Part shown: one piece after another, positions 57,234 through 57,622 of the stretch
Layout: each line of letters starts with the position of its first letter
Numbering within the stretch: position 1 is the first letter of the stretch
NCBI RefSeq assembly: GCF_907177275.1
Contig: NZ_CAJSLV010000074.1
Coordinates: forward strand, 1-57,622
From: Actinacidiphila cocklensis
GTDB taxonomy: Bacteria; Actinomycetota; Actinomycetes; Streptomycetales; Streptomycetaceae
Direction of reading: 5' to 3'
Length of the DNA: 57,622 nt
The notes under the pieces: generated by a model
Seen by the model: the letters and a program-made list of their open reading frames with translations, nothing else
Database searches by the model: none
Told to the model about the DNA's origin: nothing
Translations under genes and position numbers: made by a program

Positions 57234-57622
57234 GTGCGCCTGCTTCCCGCTGCGGTGCTCCTGCTGGCGGCCTGTGCCGCGGCCGGATGCACCACCGTCT
57301 CCCCTGTCCCAACCGACGCCGTCCCGGCACCGACCCGCGGGGCGCCCGACGTCGTACGGCTGACGCCGCCGCCGTCGCGGCCGCTGCTGGCGACCGCACG
57401 GCCGGACGCCGATGCCGCGGCCGCCGGGGCATCGGCCGGTGCGGCGCCGGCGCCCGGAAGGCAGCCCACCGCCGCCATGCCGCGCCGGACGCCGCCGGTA
57501 CGGCACCGGCCGCACCCGCGGCGGTCCGGGGCGCCCCGGGTGTGGTCGGCGCCGGCGGGGGGGGGCGCCCCGCCGGGCTGCGCGCCGGGGGCCCCCCACC
57601 GGGGTTCGCCGGGGGGGAGCGG
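57234..57622 (+). CDS. Putative lipoprotein (C-terminus cut by window edge)
   Basis: GTG-initiated frame, MRLLPAAVLLLAACAAAGC, giving a short lipoprotein signal with LLAAC as the likely lipobox (Cys 14), then a Pro/Ala/Arg-rich stretch without recognisable domain. The upstream GGGTGGGCGGA is only a weak binding site. The final 80 bases contain long G runs, so the frame beyond about 57550 is unsafe. The gap 57036-57233 holds its promoter and that of the divergent oxidoreductase. Confidence 0.5.
   Translation, partial: MRLLPAAVLLLAACAAAGCTTVSPVPTDAVPAPTRGAPDVVRLTPPPSRPLLATARPDADAAAAGASAGAAPAPGRQPTAAMPRRTPPVRHRPHPRRSGAPRVWSAPAGGGAPPGCAPGAPHRGSPGGS

Overview
The base composition (very high GC), third-position bias, GTG starts, Tat and lipobox signals and gene content point to a Streptomyces or close relative. 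The clearest marker is the left end: a complete type II polyketide set in the order of the whiE spore-pigment locus (SchA/CurD-like protein, cupin, KS-alpha, chain-length factor, ACP, aromatase/cyclase, TcmI-like cyclase), with the FAD hydroxylase divergent and running off the left edge. Function calls come from reading the translations; no database search was run.

Layout. 1-7.1 kb: whiE locus, closed by a strong hairpin. 7.3-8.7 kb: a Ser-rich cell-surface protein with a degenerate sorting signal beside a class F sortase. 8.8-15.1 kb: minus-strand O-methyltransferase, a secreted beta-helix protein with three 84-bp repeats, an expansin-like CBM2 protein under a CebR-type box, and a GH5 mannanase-CBM2. 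15.3-20 kb: broken AraC gene, SRPBCC protein, divergent LysR/threonine-dehydratase pair, GNAT, DinB-like and YbjQ-like proteins. 20.3-23.5 kb: a Tat-exported beta-helix protein behind two GAGAGCGCTCTC palindromes, then the C-terminal remnant of a GH2 exo-glucosaminidase behind two TGGCAACGTTGTCA palindromes. 23.6-25.8 kb: SAV2177-type methyltransferase with a WhiJ-like XRE regulator and DUF397 protein. 26-31.7 kb: M20 peptidase, GH36 alpha-galactosidase divergent from a ROK repressor, and an MDMPI-like protein. 31.8-33.7 kb: divergent LigD-type polymerase and Ku (NHEJ). 33.7-37.8 kb: DHA2 efflux pump with TetR, GNAT, quinone reductase.

37.8-47.8 kb is one long minus-strand unit. It holds a flavin reductase, Tat lipoprotein binding protein, permease, ATPase, LLM monooxygenase, fused ABC exporter and aldo/keto reductase, and most adjacent genes overlap. 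It looks like organosulfur (sulfonate or sulfone) uptake and oxidative desulfuration, with an exporter and an aldehyde reductase coupled to it. In front lies a short ORF with five Cys codons whose ATG falls at the predicted transcription start, a layout like the leaderless cysteine-responsive attenuators described in mycobacteria. This is the most interesting regulatory candidate in the window. A ROK-family gene lies just upstream.

49.5-57.6 kb: divergent TetR/SDR pair with a perfect 24-bp palindrome, a P450 relic, UDG-family glycosylase, flavoprotein disulfide reductase divergent from a histidine phosphatase, apolipoprotein N-acyltransferase, Gfo/Idh/MocA oxidoreductase and a lipoprotein cut by the right edge. 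No rRNA, tRNA, CRISPR, IS element or prophage was seen.
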